From assembly GCF_900109555.1 (NCBI RefSeq), contig NZ_FNZV01000003.1, positions 124,001 to 188,000 on the forward strand: DNA of 64,000 nt, written 5' to 3'. The stretch's first letter is position 1; every line of letters starts with the position of its first letter. The stretch is from Pacificibacter marinus. Lineage in GTDB: Bacteria > Pseudomonadota > Alphaproteobacteria > Rhodobacterales > Rhodobacteraceae. Below the pieces are notes generated by a model, which was given only the letters and a program-made list of their open reading frames with translations, was not told the DNA's origin and did no database searches. The position numbers were made by a program, and so were the translations under genes. Positions 63,896 to 64,000 of the stretch are shown here, piece after piece.

Positions 63896-64000
63896 ATGAC
63901 TGACCTGCGCACTGCTGGTATGAGCTCCAAAGCCTGGCCTTTTGAAGAGGCCCGCAAAGTTCTCAAACGGTATGAGCAATCCAAGGACAAGAAAGGCTAT
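63896..64000 (+). CDS. lysS: Lysine--tRNA ligase, class I, 5' end (partial at window edge)
   Basis: The first 35 codons open with T-D-L-R-T-A-G-M-S-S-K-A-W-P-F-E-E-A-R-K, the start of class I (archaeal-type) lysyl-tRNA synthetases used by many alphaproteobacteria. The KAWPFEEARKVLKRY stretch precedes the HIGH-motif region, which is outside the window. No clear ribosome site lies before the ATG at 63896: GGATTGCT is weak. The gene continues beyond 64000. Confidence 0.85.
   Translation, partial: MTDLRTAGMSSKAWPFEEARKVLKRYEQSKDKKGY

Overview
The window looks like a Rhodobacterales (Roseobacter-group) alphaproteobacterial chromosome. Pointers are the class I lysyl-tRNA synthetase start at the right edge, the mreBCD-mrdA-rodA cell-shape operon, TamAB, a gcvTHP operon behind a tandem glycine riboswitch, a KpsE/KpsT capsule-export pair, TRAP and TTT solute-binding proteins, and moderate-GC codon use throughout. 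No genus is claimed.

The sequence falls into two halves that meet at a tRNA-Gln(TTG) gene (22593-22667). The left half (1-22.5 kb) is accessory DNA in decay. Directly downstream of the tRNA 3' end lies the wreck of a tyrosine-type integrase, which suggests an old island inserted at this tRNA. The half carries several small catabolic or redox modules: (i) DUF1330, LLM flavin oxidoreductase and SDR; (ii) a divergent LysR/MFS exporter pair; (iii) a TRAP binding protein, DenD-like dehydrogenase and GntR regulator without the TRAP permease; (iv) a DUF2218, SnoaL, NTF2, quinone reductase and MsrQ-like operon divergent from a LysR; (v) a GntR/RraA pair divergent from an intact TctCBA transporter and SDR, followed by a wrecked FGGY kinase and a wrecked fucose-isomerase-like gene. 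Broken genes are frequent: LysR, SDR, ADH, LLM, TonB receptor, quinone reductase, kinase, isomerase, integrase and an IS3 remnant. Many breaks are single-base losses in homopolymers.

A pair of inverted repeats (1931-2464 and 13019-13440) carries reciprocal truncations. The left arm has an intact SDR and a cut LysR; the right arm has an intact LysR and a cut SDR. Flipping the roughly 10.6 kb between them would rebuild one locus in which LLM, SDR, LysR and the DUF2218/SnoaL/NTF2/quinone-reductase operon are neighbours, so an inversion by recombination is the likely history.

The right half (22.6-64 kb) is mostly core genome with intact genes: capsule export, NhaA, a uracil-DNA glycosylase-family protein, the elongasome operon, leuA with a leucine-rich leader peptide, a MORN-repeat protein, NadE, an Hsp70-like protein, GltX, the glycine cleavage operon, a thioredoxin, TamA/TamB, a cold-shock protein, EttA, NadD, PBP4/DacB and the start of LysS. 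Two AT-rich genes flanking ettA (an unknown 217-aa protein and a DUF4062 protein) look like recent acquisitions.
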